Shown here: positions 1 through 8,914 of the stretch, one piece after another
How the letters are laid out: each line of letters starts with the position of its first letter
How positions within the stretch are numbered: position 1 is the stretch's first letter
From: Proteobacteria bacterium UBA2996
Lineage (GTDB): Bacteria; Pseudomonadota; Gammaproteobacteria; Arenicellales; UBA868
Length of the DNA: 31,610 nucleotides
Direction of reading: 5' to 3'
Assembly: GCA_002346525.1 (NCBI GenBank)
Contig: DDZY01000027.1
Location: forward strand, 4,063 to 35,672
Notes under the pieces: model-generated
Seen by the model: only the letters and a program-made list of their open reading frames with translations
What the model was told of the DNA's origin: nothing
The model's database searches: none
Program-made: the position numbers and the translations under genes

Positions 1-1191
1 GCTGTTTCCCGGGGAGACTATGACAAGATACTGCCGGTAGACAGTGGTGACGAATTGGGGGTACTGGTGGATTCCTTTAATCGGATGACCCAGGAGATCG
101 GCCAGGCCCAGCAAAACGCGTTGGAGAGCCAACGTCGGGCAGAATCCGAGCACGCCTATCTCGACACCGTGCTGACCCACCTCTCAGCCGGCGTCCTCTC
201 CTTTAACGGTGCTCACAGGTTGAGAACCTGCAACACGGCTGCTGCCAGGATTTTGGGAAGTGATCTCACCACGTTTATTGGGCAGCCGATCAATAAACTG
301 GCAGCCGCGCTGCCAGGAGCAAGTGCTTTATTCGAGGCGATCGAGCAGGGTATGGAGAAACGGACCCCCGAGTGGCAAAGGGAAGTCAGTATCAGCAGCA
401 ATGAAGGCCGACAAATCCTGATTCTCAGCGGCACCCGGGTCGACAGCGATGAACTCGACACGGGACATGTCGTGGTCTTTGAAGATGCAACGGAACTGCT
501 GAAAGCCCAACGCGATGCCGCTTGGGGCGAGGTGGCCCGCAGGCTCGCCCACGAAATCAAAAACCCCCTGACTCCCATCCAGTTATCCGCTGAGCGGATC
601 CGAAGCAAATACCTGTCTACACTCGATTCTGAGCAACGCGAGACCCTAGACCGCTCAACTCGGACGATCGTCCAGCAGGTTGAAGCTATGAAAACCATGG
701 TCAATGCGTTTTCGGAATACGCCCGTCCTGCCCCCCTGCAGCGAACAGCCACCGACCTGAATCAGCTCATCAAGGACACGGTTGAACTTTTCCGCTCGGG
801 CAAGACCGCGGCTGAATTGCAAGTTGAACCGGATCCGGATCTTGAACCTGTTGAAATAGATCCAAACAGTTTCCGGCAGGTGCTGAACAACTTGATCATC
901 AACGCCCAGGACGCCCTGTCAGGCAAAGCAGGCACGGTGACCATCCGCACCGAAACCGACAGCAGAACCGCAGGCGTCACCGTGACGGTGCAGGATAACG
1001 GGCCGGGTTTTGACGCTGACAAGATTGATCGTGTCTTTGAGCCCTATGTCAGTTCAAAAGAAAAAGGGACGGGTCTTGGGCTTGCCATTTGCCGGCGCAT
1101 CGTTGAGGAACACGGCGGCACCATCCGTGCCACTAATCCACAGCACGGCGGTGCGGCCGTTATAATTTCACTACCGCTGCGCCGGCGATAA
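1..1191 (+). CDS. ntrY: NtrY-type sensor histidine kinase, 5' partial
   Basis: Membrane sensor kinase that phosphorylates the response regulator encoded just downstream. The reading frame is open to the window edge, so the N-terminal membrane and sensor part lies outside; 396 residues remain. A TTG at 55 is only an internal codon, because the codons before it read as the end of a HAMP linker (GDYD...DELG, then SFNRMT). A PAS-like region follows at about nt 160-500. The HisKA H-box RLAHEIKNPLTP is at nt 544-579, with the phospho-accepting His in HEIKNP. The ATPase domain has the N box (NNLIINAQDA), G1 (DNGPGF) and G2 (GTGLGLAI). HAMP-PAS-HisKA-HATPase order, with ntrX next to it, is typical of NtrY. 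The signal sensed cannot be read here. The gap to ntrX is 28 bp, so they are probably co-transcribed. Confidence 0.92.
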   Translation, partial: AVSRGDYDKILPVDSGDELGVLVDSFNRMTQEIGQAQQNALESQRRAESEHAYLDTVLTHLSAGVLSFNGAHRLRTCNTAAARILGSDLTTFIGQPINKLAAALPGASALFEAIEQGMEKRTPEWQREVSISSNEGRQILILSGTRVDSDELDTGHVVVFEDATELLKAQRDAAWGEVARRLAHEIKNPLTPIQLSAERIRSKYLSTLDSEQRETLDRSTRTIVQQVEAMKTMVNAFSEYARPAPLQRTATDLNQLIKDTVELFRSGKTAAELQVEPDPDLEPVEIDPNSFRQVLNNLIINAQDALSGKAGTVTIRTETDSRTAGVTVTVQDNGPGFDADKIDRVFEPYVSSKEKGTGLGLAICRRIVEEHGGTIRATNPQHGGAAVIISLPLRRR

Positions 1192-1219
1192 TCGACTTCG
1201 CTTAACCCCTTTTTGCCCC

Positions 1220-2605
1220 ATGACCGCCCACTCAGTTCTGGTTGTTGACGACGAGCCCGATATCCGACAGGTCGTTAGCGATATCCTCCAAGACGAAGGC
1301 TATGAGGTCACTGTTGCCGCAAACGCAGCCGAGGCCCGAGCCCGTTATATCGGGGACGCTCCCGATCTGGTGCTTCTCGATATCTGGATGCCGGATACCG
1401 ACGGCATCGCACTGTTGCGTGAGTGGCGCTCAGACCAGACCCAGGCCCATCCGCCCGTGGTCATGATCTCAGGGCACGGGACGGTTGAAACCGCAGTAGA
1501 GGCAATCCGTATTGGTGCTTACGACTTTCTGGAGAAGCCCCTGTCCACTGCCAAGCTCCTGATTACCGTCGAGCGCGCACTTGAGACGGTCGCTTTGCAG
1601 GCTGAAAACCTCACACTGAAAACGCGGCTTTCGCCTGCTTCGGGTTTTGTGGGCCACAGTGAAACTCTTGAAGACCTGCGGAACCTAATCAATCGGATTG
1701 CGGTTACCGATCAGACGGTGATGATTCGGGGGGAAGCAGGCTGTGGCAAAGGCGTTGCGGCACGATCTCTGCATCAGGCAAGTGGCTCGGCGGCGGGACC
1801 ATTGGTCGAAGTCAATCTGGGTGCGCTGCCTTCTGATAGTATCGCACTCGAACTTTTCGGCGCAGAAAAAGACGGTAGGGTCACCCCGGGTCAGCTCGAG
1901 CAGGCGAGCGGCGGCACCCTCGTGCTGGATGAGGTGGGTGATCTTGATATGGAGACCCAGGCCAAGTTGCTCGGCGCCCTGGAAGCCGGTCGGTTTTTCC
2001 GTGTGGGCGGCACAACGCCGCTGGAGCCGACATTTCGTATTGTGGCCACCTCGAACCAGGATCTGGAGCAGCAACTTGCCGACAAATGCTTCCGTGAAGA
2101 CCTCTTTTATCGGCTGAGCGCCGTCACCGTTCAGGTACCCCCGCTTCGTGCGCACCGCGAAGATATACCCGATTTGATCCAGCACTACGTTCAGCTCATC
2201 ACCGACAGTCAGCATCTACCCTTTCGTCGTTTCTCCACTTCGTCGGTAAACTACCTGCGCAACCGTCCCTGGCCCGGGAACGTTCGCGAACTCATCAACT
2301 TCATTCACCGAATGCTGTTGACGACAACATCGGAAGTCATTGAGGCGGAAGAGACACGCGAGGTCATGGGTCAGAGCGCGGCACCGCTCGATGCGGTCGA
2401 GGAAAAAAACGCGTGGAGAGACTTCGGCCAACCGCTGCGGACCGCGCGGGAGCATTTCGAGCGAGACTATCTTGAGTTTCACCTACTTCAGACACGCGGC
2501 AACATCAGTGAGCTTGCCAGACGGGCGGAACTGGAACGCACACATCTTTACCGAAAACTGAAAGGTCTTGGGCTCAACCCCAAAGACGAGAAATACCGAC
2601 AGTGA
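1220..2605 (+). CDS. ntrX: NtrX-type response regulator lacking GAFTGA
   Basis: DNA-binding partner of NtrY, 461 aa. The receiver domain (about 1-120) has the acidic pair D10/D11, phospho-acceptor D54 (in LLDIWMPD), S84 and K106. The AAA+ domain (about 143-375) has a divergent Walker A at 171-178 (GEAGCGKG, against the usual GExGTGKE), Walker B LVLDEVGD, an REDLFYRL segment and WPGNVREL. The C-terminal Fis-type helix-turn-helix is at about 425-455. The loop between ELFG (211-214) and QLEQA is about 5-6 residues shorter than in NtrC-type activators, and the GAFTGA sigma-54 contact motif is missing. NtrX proteins of other Proteobacteria often have a degenerate loop as well, so the gene is probably intact but may not be a conventional sigma-54 activator. 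ATG 1220 gives the normal receiver start; the Shine-Dalgarno is weak. Confidence 0.92.
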   Translation: MTAHSVLVVDDEPDIRQVVSDILQDEGYEVTVAANAAEARARYIGDAPDLVLLDIWMPDTDGIALLREWRSDQTQAHPPVVMISGHGTVETAVEAIRIGAYDFLEKPLSTAKLLITVERALETVALQAENLTLKTRLSPASGFVGHSETLEDLRNLINRIAVTDQTVMIRGEAGCGKGVAARSLHQASGSAAGPLVEVNLGALPSDSIALELFGAEKDGRVTPGQLEQASGGTLVLDEVGDLDMETQAKLLGALEAGRFFRVGGTTPLEPTFRIVATSNQDLEQQLADKCFREDLFYRLSAVTVQVPPLRAHREDIPDLIQHYVQLITDSQHLPFRRFSTSSVNYLRNRPWPGNVRELINFIHRMLLTTTSEVIEAEETREVMGQSAAPLDAVEEKNAWRDFGQPLRTAREHFERDYLEFHLLQTRGNISELARRAELERTHLYRKLKGLGLNPKDEKYRQ

Positions 2606-2633
2606 AACACCCGAACTGGGGGCCGTCGCGAAC

Positions 2634-4010
2634 ATGAAGATCATTATTCTCGGAGCCGGACAGGTGGGTACATCGATGGGCGAGATTCTCTCGCGAGAAG
2701 ACAACGACGTCACACTGGTCGACATTGACTCAGAAAAGCTTGCTGGGCTTCAGGATCGCCTCGATATCCGGACCGTGACAGGAGCCGCATCTCATCCTAG
2801 CGTGCTTGAACGCGCCGGCGTGGAGGATGCCGATCTGGTTCTTGCCGTGACCGATCAGGATGAAGTCAACATGGCGTCATGCCAGATTGCACATTCTTTG
2901 TTCAACACCCCAAAGAAAATCGCCCGAATCCGATCCGCCGAATACCTCTCCCACCCGGGTATCTTTGCGAACGATGCAATCCCCATAGACGTCATCATCA
3001 GTCCCGAGCATATTGTCACCCAGCATGTTCTTCATCTGATTGACTACCCGGGCGCGTTACAGGTCGTCAGTTTTGCTGATGACCGGATTCGCCTGGTGGG
3101 CGTACGCGCCAATGCGGACAGCCCGCTGATCGGGCGCGCCCTGAAAGCCCTTCGGGAGGATCTGCCGAATATCGACAGCCGAGTCGCTGCTATTTATCGA
3201 CAGGATCGAGCCATTGTCCCCGACGGCGATACCCTGATTGAGGCCGGCGATGAGGTATTTTTTCTCGCCGCTCGGGAGGACATTCAGGCGGTGATGAGCG
3301 AACTCTGCGCGGTGGAAAAGCCCGGCCGGCGCATCATGCTGACCGGAGCCGGAAATATCGGATTGCGGTTGGCCGAATCTCTCGAGCAGGCTCACTGCCA
3401 TGTCAAACTGGTCGAGCGCGACATGGCGCGTGCCAAGGCAGTTGCGGATCAGCTCGAGCATACGGTGGTGCTGCACGGCGACGCTGCGGACGAAGAATTG
3501 ATGCAGCAGGAAAACATCGAAAACGTCGATGTTTTCTGCTCCCTCACGAATGATGATGAGGCCAATATTCTGTCTGCCATGCTCGCAAAACGCCTGGGTG
3601 CCCACCGCAGCATGGCACTGGTTAACCGATCGGCTTATGTTGATCTCATGTCCAACACACTGGTGGACGTCGCCATCTCTCCCAAAGTCGCCACGGTCGG
3701 TGCCCTGCTGACTCACGTCCGACGGGGCGATATGGTGGCAGTGCATTCCCTGCGTCGTGGCGCGGCCGAAGCAATTGAGCTCATTGCCCACGGAGACGCC
3801 AACAGCTCCAAAGTGGTGGGTAAAGCGGTTCGGGATATCGGCCTGCCAGAGGGCACCAACCTAGGCGCGATCCTGAGAGGGGAAGACGTCGTGATCGCAC
3901 ATGGAGAGACCGTGATTGAACCCGAAGATCACGTTATCCTGTTTGTGGTGGATAAGGGTCGCATTCGCGAGGTCGAGCAACTCTTCCAAGTAGCCGTCAC
4001 GTTCGTATAA
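2634..4010 (+). CDS. trkA: TrkA, NAD-binding regulator of Trk potassium uptake
   Basis: Cytoplasmic peripheral subunit that gates the TrkH channel in response to bound nucleotide. The protein has two tandem RCK/TrkA halves. Each begins with a Rossmann glycine motif: GAGQVG at residues 7-12, and GAGNIG after the GRRIMLTG strand near the middle. Each is followed by a TrkA-C domain. An upstream in-frame ATG at 2568 lies inside ntrX and would add 22 unrelated residues. ATG 2634, with a G-rich run at 2618-2622 before it, gives MKIIILGAG and 458 aa, the same length as E. coli TrkA. The gene starts 28 bp after ntrX and ends 15 bp before trkH, so one operon is likely. Confidence 0.95.
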   Translation: MKIIILGAGQVGTSMGEILSREDNDVTLVDIDSEKLAGLQDRLDIRTVTGAASHPSVLERAGVEDADLVLAVTDQDEVNMASCQIAHSLFNTPKKIARIRSAEYLSHPGIFANDAIPIDVIISPEHIVTQHVLHLIDYPGALQVVSFADDRIRLVGVRANADSPLIGRALKALREDLPNIDSRVAAIYRQDRAIVPDGDTLIEAGDEVFFLAAREDIQAVMSELCAVEKPGRRIMLTGAGNIGLRLAESLEQAHCHVKLVERDMARAKAVADQLEHTVVLHGDAADEELMQQENIENVDVFCSLTNDDEANILSAMLAKRLGAHRSMALVNRSAYVDLMSNTLVDVAISPKVATVGALLTHVRRGDMVAVHSLRRGAAEAIELIAHGDANSSKVVGKAVRDIGLPEGTNLGAILRGEDVVIAHGETVIEPEDHVILFVVDKGRIREVEQLFQVAVTFV

Positions 4011-4025
4011 GCCACCTAATTCAAA

Positions 4026-5477
4026 ATGCAGACCTTGGGTGTCCTTCGTATTTTGGGCGTGCTGCTCGTTATGTTCAGCACGACTCTGTTACCGCCGGTC
4101 CTGATCGCCCTGATCGGGGAAGACGGCGGGTTACGTCCATTTCTCATTGCTTATGTCGCGACGCTGCTCGTGGGGGGAGGGCTTTGGATTCCCCTGCGGA
4201 ATCAACGTCGGGAATTGCGGGTCCGGGACGGTTTTCTCATTGTCGTCCTCTTCTGGACGGTGCTGGCTCTTTTTGGCGCATTCCCGCTGCTGTTGTCCAC
4301 CGATCTTCAGATCAGCGTCACTGATGCCCTCTTTGAATCCATGTCTGGCCTGACGACAACAGGGGCAACGGTGCTGACCGGCCTCGATGCATTACCGGCC
4401 TCCATACTCTATTACCGTCAGCAACTGCAATGGCTGGGAGGCATGGGCATCATCGTGCTCGCCGTTGCCGTGATGCCCATGCTCGGGGTCGGCGGTATGC
4501 AGTTGTACCGCGCTGAGACACCCGGGCCGATGAAAGACAACAAGTTGACGCCTCGCATTACGGAGACCGCCAAAGCACTCTGGTACATCTATCTCGGACT
4601 GACCGTCAGTTGCGCACTCGCCTATTGGGCAGTCGGTATGACCTTCTTTGACGCGGTTGCCCATGCATTCTCCACAGTCGCCATCGGTGGGTTCTCTACC
4701 CATGACGCGAGCTTGGGGTTTTTTGACCGTCCCGCGATCGCCGTCATCGCCATCTGCTTCATGCTGATCTCTGCGGTGAATTTCGCCCTGCACTTCACCG
4801 TAGTTCGGGGACGTTCCCCCGGCGCCTATCTGCGGGATCCCGAGGTGCGTGCGTTTGCCGGCTTCGTGTCCGTGGTGATTCTGATCACCGTCACCATGCT
4901 CTTTCTCTGGGACGTGTACTCCGGCGCCGGCGAAACCCTGATTCACGGCATTTTTCAGGTGGTTTCGATAGGGACCACCACCGGCTTCACCACGACCGGA
5001 TTCCATTGGTGGCCCTCTTTCTTGCCCGTCATGCTGATCATCATGAGCGCTGTCGGAGGTTGTGCGGGATCCACGGCTGGCGGGATGAAGATGATCCGTC
5101 TGGTGCTGTTATATAAGCAGGGCCGCCGCGAAATTAATCAACTCATCCATCCGAGCGCCATTTTCACCGTGAAGCTGGGAAACAAGCCCGTTCCGGACCA
5201 CGTCATCAACGCGGTCTGGGGATTTTTCGCACTCTATATCCTGAGCTATGTCGGCTTATCACTGGCCATGGCGGCCACCGGGACAGATCTGGTCACGGCT
5301 TTTTCGGCAGTGACGGCCTGCCTCAACAATCTGGGCCCGGGCCTCGGCGCCGTCGCGCAGAACTATGCCGGTCTTGAGCCGCAGGCAAAATGGATACTGA
5401 CGATCACCATGCTCCTGGGCCGACTCGAGATTTTCACGCTGTTGGTATTACTGACGCCCGCCTTCTGGCGCAGCTGA
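4026..5477 (+). CDS. trkH: TrkH/TrkG potassium uptake channel subunit
   Basis: Inner-membrane K+ translocating subunit working with TrkA, 483 aa and highly hydrophobic, with about ten membrane spans. The four pore-loop repeats with selectivity-filter glycines are visible: GLTTTGATVL, STVAIGGFST, IGTTTGFTTTGF and CLNNLGPGLG. This fourfold arrangement of one conserved glycine per filter is diagnostic for the Trk/Ktr/HKT superfamily. The final 30 bp (5448-5477) overlap the 3' end of the convergent glycosyltransferase gene on the other strand. No independent promoter is evident in the 15-bp gap after trkA. Confidence 0.95.
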   Translation: MQTLGVLRILGVLLVMFSTTLLPPVLIALIGEDGGLRPFLIAYVATLLVGGGLWIPLRNQRRELRVRDGFLIVVLFWTVLALFGAFPLLLSTDLQISVTDALFESMSGLTTTGATVLTGLDALPASILYYRQQLQWLGGMGIIVLAVAVMPMLGVGGMQLYRAETPGPMKDNKLTPRITETAKALWYIYLGLTVSCALAYWAVGMTFFDAVAHAFSTVAIGGFSTHDASLGFFDRPAIAVIAICFMLISAVNFALHFTVVRGRSPGAYLRDPEVRAFAGFVSVVILITVTMLFLWDVYSGAGETLIHGIFQVVSIGTTTGFTTTGFHWWPSFLPVMLIIMSAVGGCAGSTAGGMKMIRLVLLYKQGRREINQLIHPSAIFTVKLGNKPVPDHVINAVWGFFALYILSYVGLSLAMAATGTDLVTAFSAVTACLNNLGPGLGAVAQNYAGLEPQAKWILTITMLLGRLEIFTLLVLLTPAFWRS

Positions 5478-6497
5478 GCGGGCTGACGGGTCTTGGGATC
5501 CAAGCACACTTTGGATCGCTGAACGTACCTCATCAATGGTGATTCGGCCAATACACGCCCGAGGGCATCTTCGCCTTCGATAGCACCGCTGGCAATCCAT
5601 ATCGGCGCGGATAATTCTGGCCGATTTGTTTCGTGGCCCGACGAGATCTTCATTCGTCGGGCCGAATAGCGAGACCAGAGGCCGATCAAACGCTGAGGCC
5701 ACATGCATAGGGAGACTGTCGCCGGTCACCACCAAATCAGAGCGGGCTGCAAGCGCAAAGAATTCCAACAAAGACAACTGTCCGGCCAGATTGATCGCCA
5801 AAACCCCAGGACACTGTGCGATTGCCTGGTCAATCACAGAGCAATCTTCGCGGCTGCCCGAAAAAACCACCTGAAACTCGTTGGATAATCGCTCAGCCAG
5901 AGCAACAAACTGCGTTATCGGCCAGTTTTTAGTCGGCCAGCGGGTTAGCGGGCATAGCAGTGCTATGGGCTTTTCTTCGCTTCCTGGTGCGTGGAGCAGG
6001 TCGGTAACGGCCTGTGCAGCGTCGCCGTCAACGCTCAATACCGGCAAAGAATGGCCGGATCGGATTCCCGCCAACGCCAGCACACCCCCCATTTCATCTA
6101 TCGCATGAAGCGCGGGTTGGTGAAAATGCTCAGTAAACCACCACCGCCCTTTGGCATAGCGCCGGGTAGCGCGCGCTGCCCAGAGAAAAATAATGGTTTT
6201 CCAGCTACCCTGAAGATCAATCGCCATATCAAAAGATTGCGTGCGCACCGCAGAAAACGTCCTGGCAAAATGGTTCACGGTCCAGAATGGATGGCGCCAC
6301 CAGTCTGACTTCACTCGATACCGATCGAAGGTGAGCAAATCATTGATATCCGGACTGGTCCGGAGTATGTCGGCGGCGGTTGTTGACGTCAGAGCCGTTA
6401 TGCGCGCCTGAGGATAGGCTTGCCGCACAGAACGGATGGCTGCTGTGGCGTGGACCACGTCCCCCAACGAAGTCTGCTTTATCAGCAGAATGTTCAT
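5448..6497 (-). CDS. Glycosyltransferase family 9, LPS heptosyltransferase type
   Basis: Probable enzyme of LPS inner-core assembly, adding an ADP-heptose-derived sugar on the cytoplasmic face of the inner membrane. The N-terminus MNILLIKQTSLGDVVHA is the typical GT9 start; the reading frame continues to 6566, but those 23 residues are unlike the family, so ATG 6497 is chosen (349 aa). Other GT9 signs are DLQGSWK, CPLTRWPTKNWP, and the C-terminal nucleotide-sugar region GDSLPMHVAS followed by LFGPT. A cysteine-rich tail (CQRCYRRRRCPRAC) recalls the Cys-rich C-terminal segment seen in WaaF-like members. I cannot decide between WaaC, WaaF and another GT9 transferase. It is the last gene of the argG-acyltransferase-GT9 run. 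Confidence 0.85.
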   Translation of the reverse strand: MNILLIKQTSLGDVVHATAAIRSVRQAYPQARITALTSTTAADILRTSPDINDLLTFDRYRVKSDWWRHPFWTVNHFARTFSAVRTQSFDMAIDLQGSWKTIIFLWAARATRRYAKGRWWFTEHFHQPALHAIDEMGGVLALAGIRSGHSLPVLSVDGDAAQAVTDLLHAPGSEEKPIALLCPLTRWPTKNWPITQFVALAERLSNEFQVVFSGSREDCSVIDQAIAQCPGVLAINLAGQLSLLEFFALAARSDLVVTGDSLPMHVASAFDRPLVSLFGPTNEDLVGPRNKSARIIRADMDCQRCYRRRRCPRACIGRITIDEVRSAIQSVLGSQDPSARSAAPEGGRQ

Positions 6498-6555
6498 GAC
6501 TGAGCCGGATTTGTCCGCAGCGCGCTGAACATCTTTGCGCTCTTGTGTTCTCTCC

Positions 6556-7491
6556 TTACCCCGCATAGGGCGAAGCCTCTCCGTTAGGCCTGGTGCGAAA
6601 CCACTTCAACGTCCATAGATACTGTTCCGGCGCCCTCCGAATGGCGGTTTCGAACGCGGCATTCACCGCGGCGGCATCCGCCTCGATGTCGCCGCTTGGA
6701 AACCCTGACAACGGTTGCCCGATGGTCACGTGATATCGGCCGCGGTTATCCAGTTCACAAAATACCGGCATGACCTTGGCGCCGGTCATCCTGGCAATAC
6801 GCCCCACGACCGGCAGGGTTGCGGTCGGGATGCCGAAAAACGGCGCAAAGACGCTGTGGGCCCCATCCAGGTCCTCATCGGGCATGAGATATCCGACGTA
6901 GCCTGCCCGGACTGCTTTGACCAGCGGCCGCAAACCCTGGTTTCGGGTATAGATCCTTGCGCCAAAACGGCTGCGGCCCCGCCAGAGCCAACGATGCAGC
7001 AAAGGATTTGAGGGCGTCTTCATCATTGAAGCCCCCGGTGCCAGAGGCGACAACGCGGCACCGGTCATATCAATACCCAAGACATGCGGAATAACCAGAA
7101 GCACCTTCTCTCCCGAGTTGCGCAGGCGCTCGAGTTCTTCTCCCCCTGCCACGGTGCACAATCGGTCTATCCGGCTACGGGACCTCCACCAGACCAACCC
7201 CATATCAACGAGAGCTTGGCCGTACCGCACTAGATGCAACCGCAGCAAGGTATCCCGCTGCTCAGTCGTTAAATCGGGGAAACACCACTGAAGATTGATA
7301 TGCGCGATCGCCACGCGTTTCTGGTTGATACGGTAAAACAGTCGTCCGACCTGCCGTCCGAACGCAAGGACCCAGGGACGTGGCAGCCAGGTACACAAAG
7401 CGATCAAGGCGGCGAGCGTCCAAGTCCCCCAGTAGTGAGGCGCCAGGAAGGACCACTGAAACGGAGGGGACTGGAGGGTTTTATCTTTCAA
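6556..7491 (-). CDS. LpxL/HtrB-family lipid A (Kdo2-lipid IVA) acyltransferase
   Basis: Inner-membrane acyltransferase that adds a secondary acyl chain during lipid A synthesis, 311 aa. The N-terminal hydrophobic segment (about residues 20-45) anchors it. The catalytic H-x4-D/E motif appears as HVLGID in VIPHVLGIDMTG. PDEDLDGAHSVFAPFFG and the C-terminal YLWTLKWFRTRP match the family; E. coli LpxL is 306 aa. The first start in frame is a TTG at 7491 with no clear Shine-Dalgarno, so the exact start is uncertain. It lies 44 bp after argG and 58 bp before the GT9 gene, so LPS lipid and core functions sit together. LpxL, LpxM and LpxP cannot be told apart from the sequence alone. Confidence 0.88.
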   Translation of the reverse strand: MKDKTLQSPPFQWSFLAPHYWGTWTLAALIALCTWLPRPWVLAFGRQVGRLFYRINQKRVAIAHINLQWCFPDLTTEQRDTLLRLHLVRYGQALVDMGLVWWRSRSRIDRLCTVAGGEELERLRNSGEKVLLVIPHVLGIDMTGAALSPLAPGASMMKTPSNPLLHRWLWRGRSRFGARIYTRNQGLRPLVKAVRAGYVGYLMPDEDLDGAHSVFAPFFGIPTATLPVVGRIARMTGAKVMPVFCELDNRGRYHVTIGQPLSGFPSGDIEADAAAVNAAFETAIRRAPEQYLWTLKWFRTRPNGEASPYAG

Positions 7492-7535
7492 GGGATGGGG
7501 CAGTCGCCAGCACCAACACCGGATACCAAAACTGA

Positions 7536-8756
7536 TCAGCTCTGTGTTCGACCCTTGCGACCGGCAATTCTCAATCTGAGCGCATTCAACTTGATAAATC
7601 CATCTGCGTCTGCCTGGTCATAGGCGCCCTGATCATCCTCAAACGTTACCACGCTCTCATCGAACAGTGAATCTGTTGCTGAAGACCGGCCCGTCACCAT
7701 CACCCCCCCTTTATACAACTGCAGTCGAACCAAGCCATTTACCGCCCGCTGGGATTCGTCAATCATCCGCTGGAGCATCTGCCGTTCCGGCGCAAACCAG
7801 TAACCGTTATAGATCAGGGACGCATAGCGGGGCATCAATTCGTCCTTGAGGTGCGCGACTTCCCGGTCTAGCGTGATTGACTCGATAGCCCGATGCGCCT
7901 TCAACAGAATCGTCCCACCGGGCGTCTCATAACATCCCCGGTTTTTCATACCGACATAACGGTTTTCCACAAGGTCGATTCGGCCGATCCCATGGCGCGC
8001 TCCGAGCTGATTCAGCGCCTCAAGCATCTGCGCAGGACTGAGCGATTCGCCGTTGATGGCAACCGCGTCACCCCCTGAGAAGGTCAGTTCGATGGATTCC
8101 GGCGTATCAGGGGCTTCTTTTGGCGACACTGTCCAGCGCCACATGGCGTCATCTGGCGCCGCCCAAGGATCTTCCAGTTCTCCGCCTTCGTAGGAAATAT
8201 GCAGCATGTTCGCGTCCATCGAATAATCTGCACCACCGTCCTTGCGGGTCTCTACCGGGATGCCGTGCTCTTTCGCATAGGCAACCAGTCTTTCCCTAGA
8301 GTTGAGATCCCACTCACGCCACGGCGCAATGATCTGTATGTGCGGGTTGAGCGCATAAGCATTCAATTCAAAACGAACCTGGTCGTTACCTTTTCCAGTG
8401 GCCCCGTGCGAAATCGCGTCGGCACCCGTTTCCTCAGCAATCCGTACCAGATGTCGGGCTATCAGCGGGCGGGCGATAGATGTACCCAAAAGATATTCGC
8501 CTTCATATAAGGTATTGGCCCGGAACATGGGGAACACGTAATCGCGGACGAATTCCTCACGCAGATCCTCAATGAAAATCTCGTTCACTCCGAGTGTCTT
8601 GGCTTTTTCCCGAGCCGGCTCGACCTCTTCTCCCTGGCCAATATCGGCGGTAAAGGTCACGACCTCACAAGCGTATTGATCCTGAAGCCACTTCAGAATG
8701 ATTGAGGTATCGAGGCCTCCAGAATAGGCAAGCACAGCCTTGTTGATTGTCTTCAC
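7536..8756 (-). CDS. argG: Argininosuccinate synthase
   Basis: Cytoplasmic enzyme joining citrulline and aspartate with ATP, the penultimate step of arginine synthesis. The N-terminal PP-loop AYSGGLDTS, the HGATGKGNDQVRFE segment, and GGADYSMDANM / GGELEDPW match argininosuccinate synthase. The reading frame can begin at TTG 8777, but GTG 8756 is preferred. It has GGA at a suitable distance upstream and gives MKTINKAVLAYSGG, the usual family start, for 406 aa. The gene is divergent from argF across 189 bp. A TATAAT on the minus strand at 8819-8824 could drive it. It heads a run with two LPS genes, an unusual grouping. Confidence 0.97.
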   Translation of the reverse strand: MKTINKAVLAYSGGLDTSIILKWLQDQYACEVVTFTADIGQGEEVEPAREKAKTLGVNEIFIEDLREEFVRDYVFPMFRANTLYEGEYLLGTSIARPLIARHLVRIAEETGADAISHGATGKGNDQVRFELNAYALNPHIQIIAPWREWDLNSRERLVAYAKEHGIPVETRKDGGADYSMDANMLHISYEGGELEDPWAAPDDAMWRWTVSPKEAPDTPESIELTFSGGDAVAINGESLSPAQMLEALNQLGARHGIGRIDLVENRYVGMKNRGCYETPGGTILLKAHRAIESITLDREVAHLKDELMPRYASLIYNGYWFAPERQMLQRMIDESQRAVNGLVRLQLYKGGVMVTGRSSATDSLFDESVVTFEDDQGAYDQADADGFIKLNALRLRIAGRKGRTQS

Positions 8757-8818
8757 GATGTGTTCCGGTAACTGCAAGACATGGATGACAGGCGTGAAAA
8801 GTCTGTCGGAGCGACGGG

Positions 8819-8824
8819 ATTATA
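8819..8824 (-). promoter_or_regulatory. Candidate -10 element for argG
   Basis: The minus strand reads TATAAT here, 62 bp upstream of the chosen argG GTG start. I see no good -35 at 16-18 bp, so this is a partial promoter call. The same bases read TTATAT on the plus strand and could serve argF, so the divergent promoters may overlap. No obvious ArgR box was found by eye. Confidence 0.35.
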
Positions 8825-8877
8825 TCAGCGACCCGATCGGACCCGGTTGCCCAAGACCGGCGTCGGCGCTAGACTTT

Positions 8878-8914
8878 CCGGTTTAGCGCCCTTAACCGGG
8901 CGTTTTGTTTTTTT
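8878..8914 (+). terminator. Terminator-like hairpin with alternative pairing in the argF leader
   Basis: CGCCC (8887-8891) pairs with GGGCG (8898-8902), and the stem can extend by A-U and G-U pairs to 8885/8904. A T-rich run (8903-8914) follows at once, as in an intrinsic terminator on the plus strand. CCGGTT (8878-8883) can instead pair with AACCGG (8894-8899). The two stems share bases 8898-8899 and so exclude each other. No gene on the plus strand ends just upstream; argF starts 31 bp downstream. This fits a leader attenuator better than a normal end-of-gene terminator, but only the base pairing is seen. Confidence 0.55.

Noticed and set aside
3057..3791. A 244-codon antisense ORF inside trkA.
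   Set aside because: It is opposite a clear TrkA gene with both Rossmann motifs; composition is that of a shadow frame.
4392..5006. A 204-codon antisense ORF inside trkH.
   Set aside because: Very rich in Gly, Glu, His and Asp, as expected from the reverse of hydrophobic codons; no domain.
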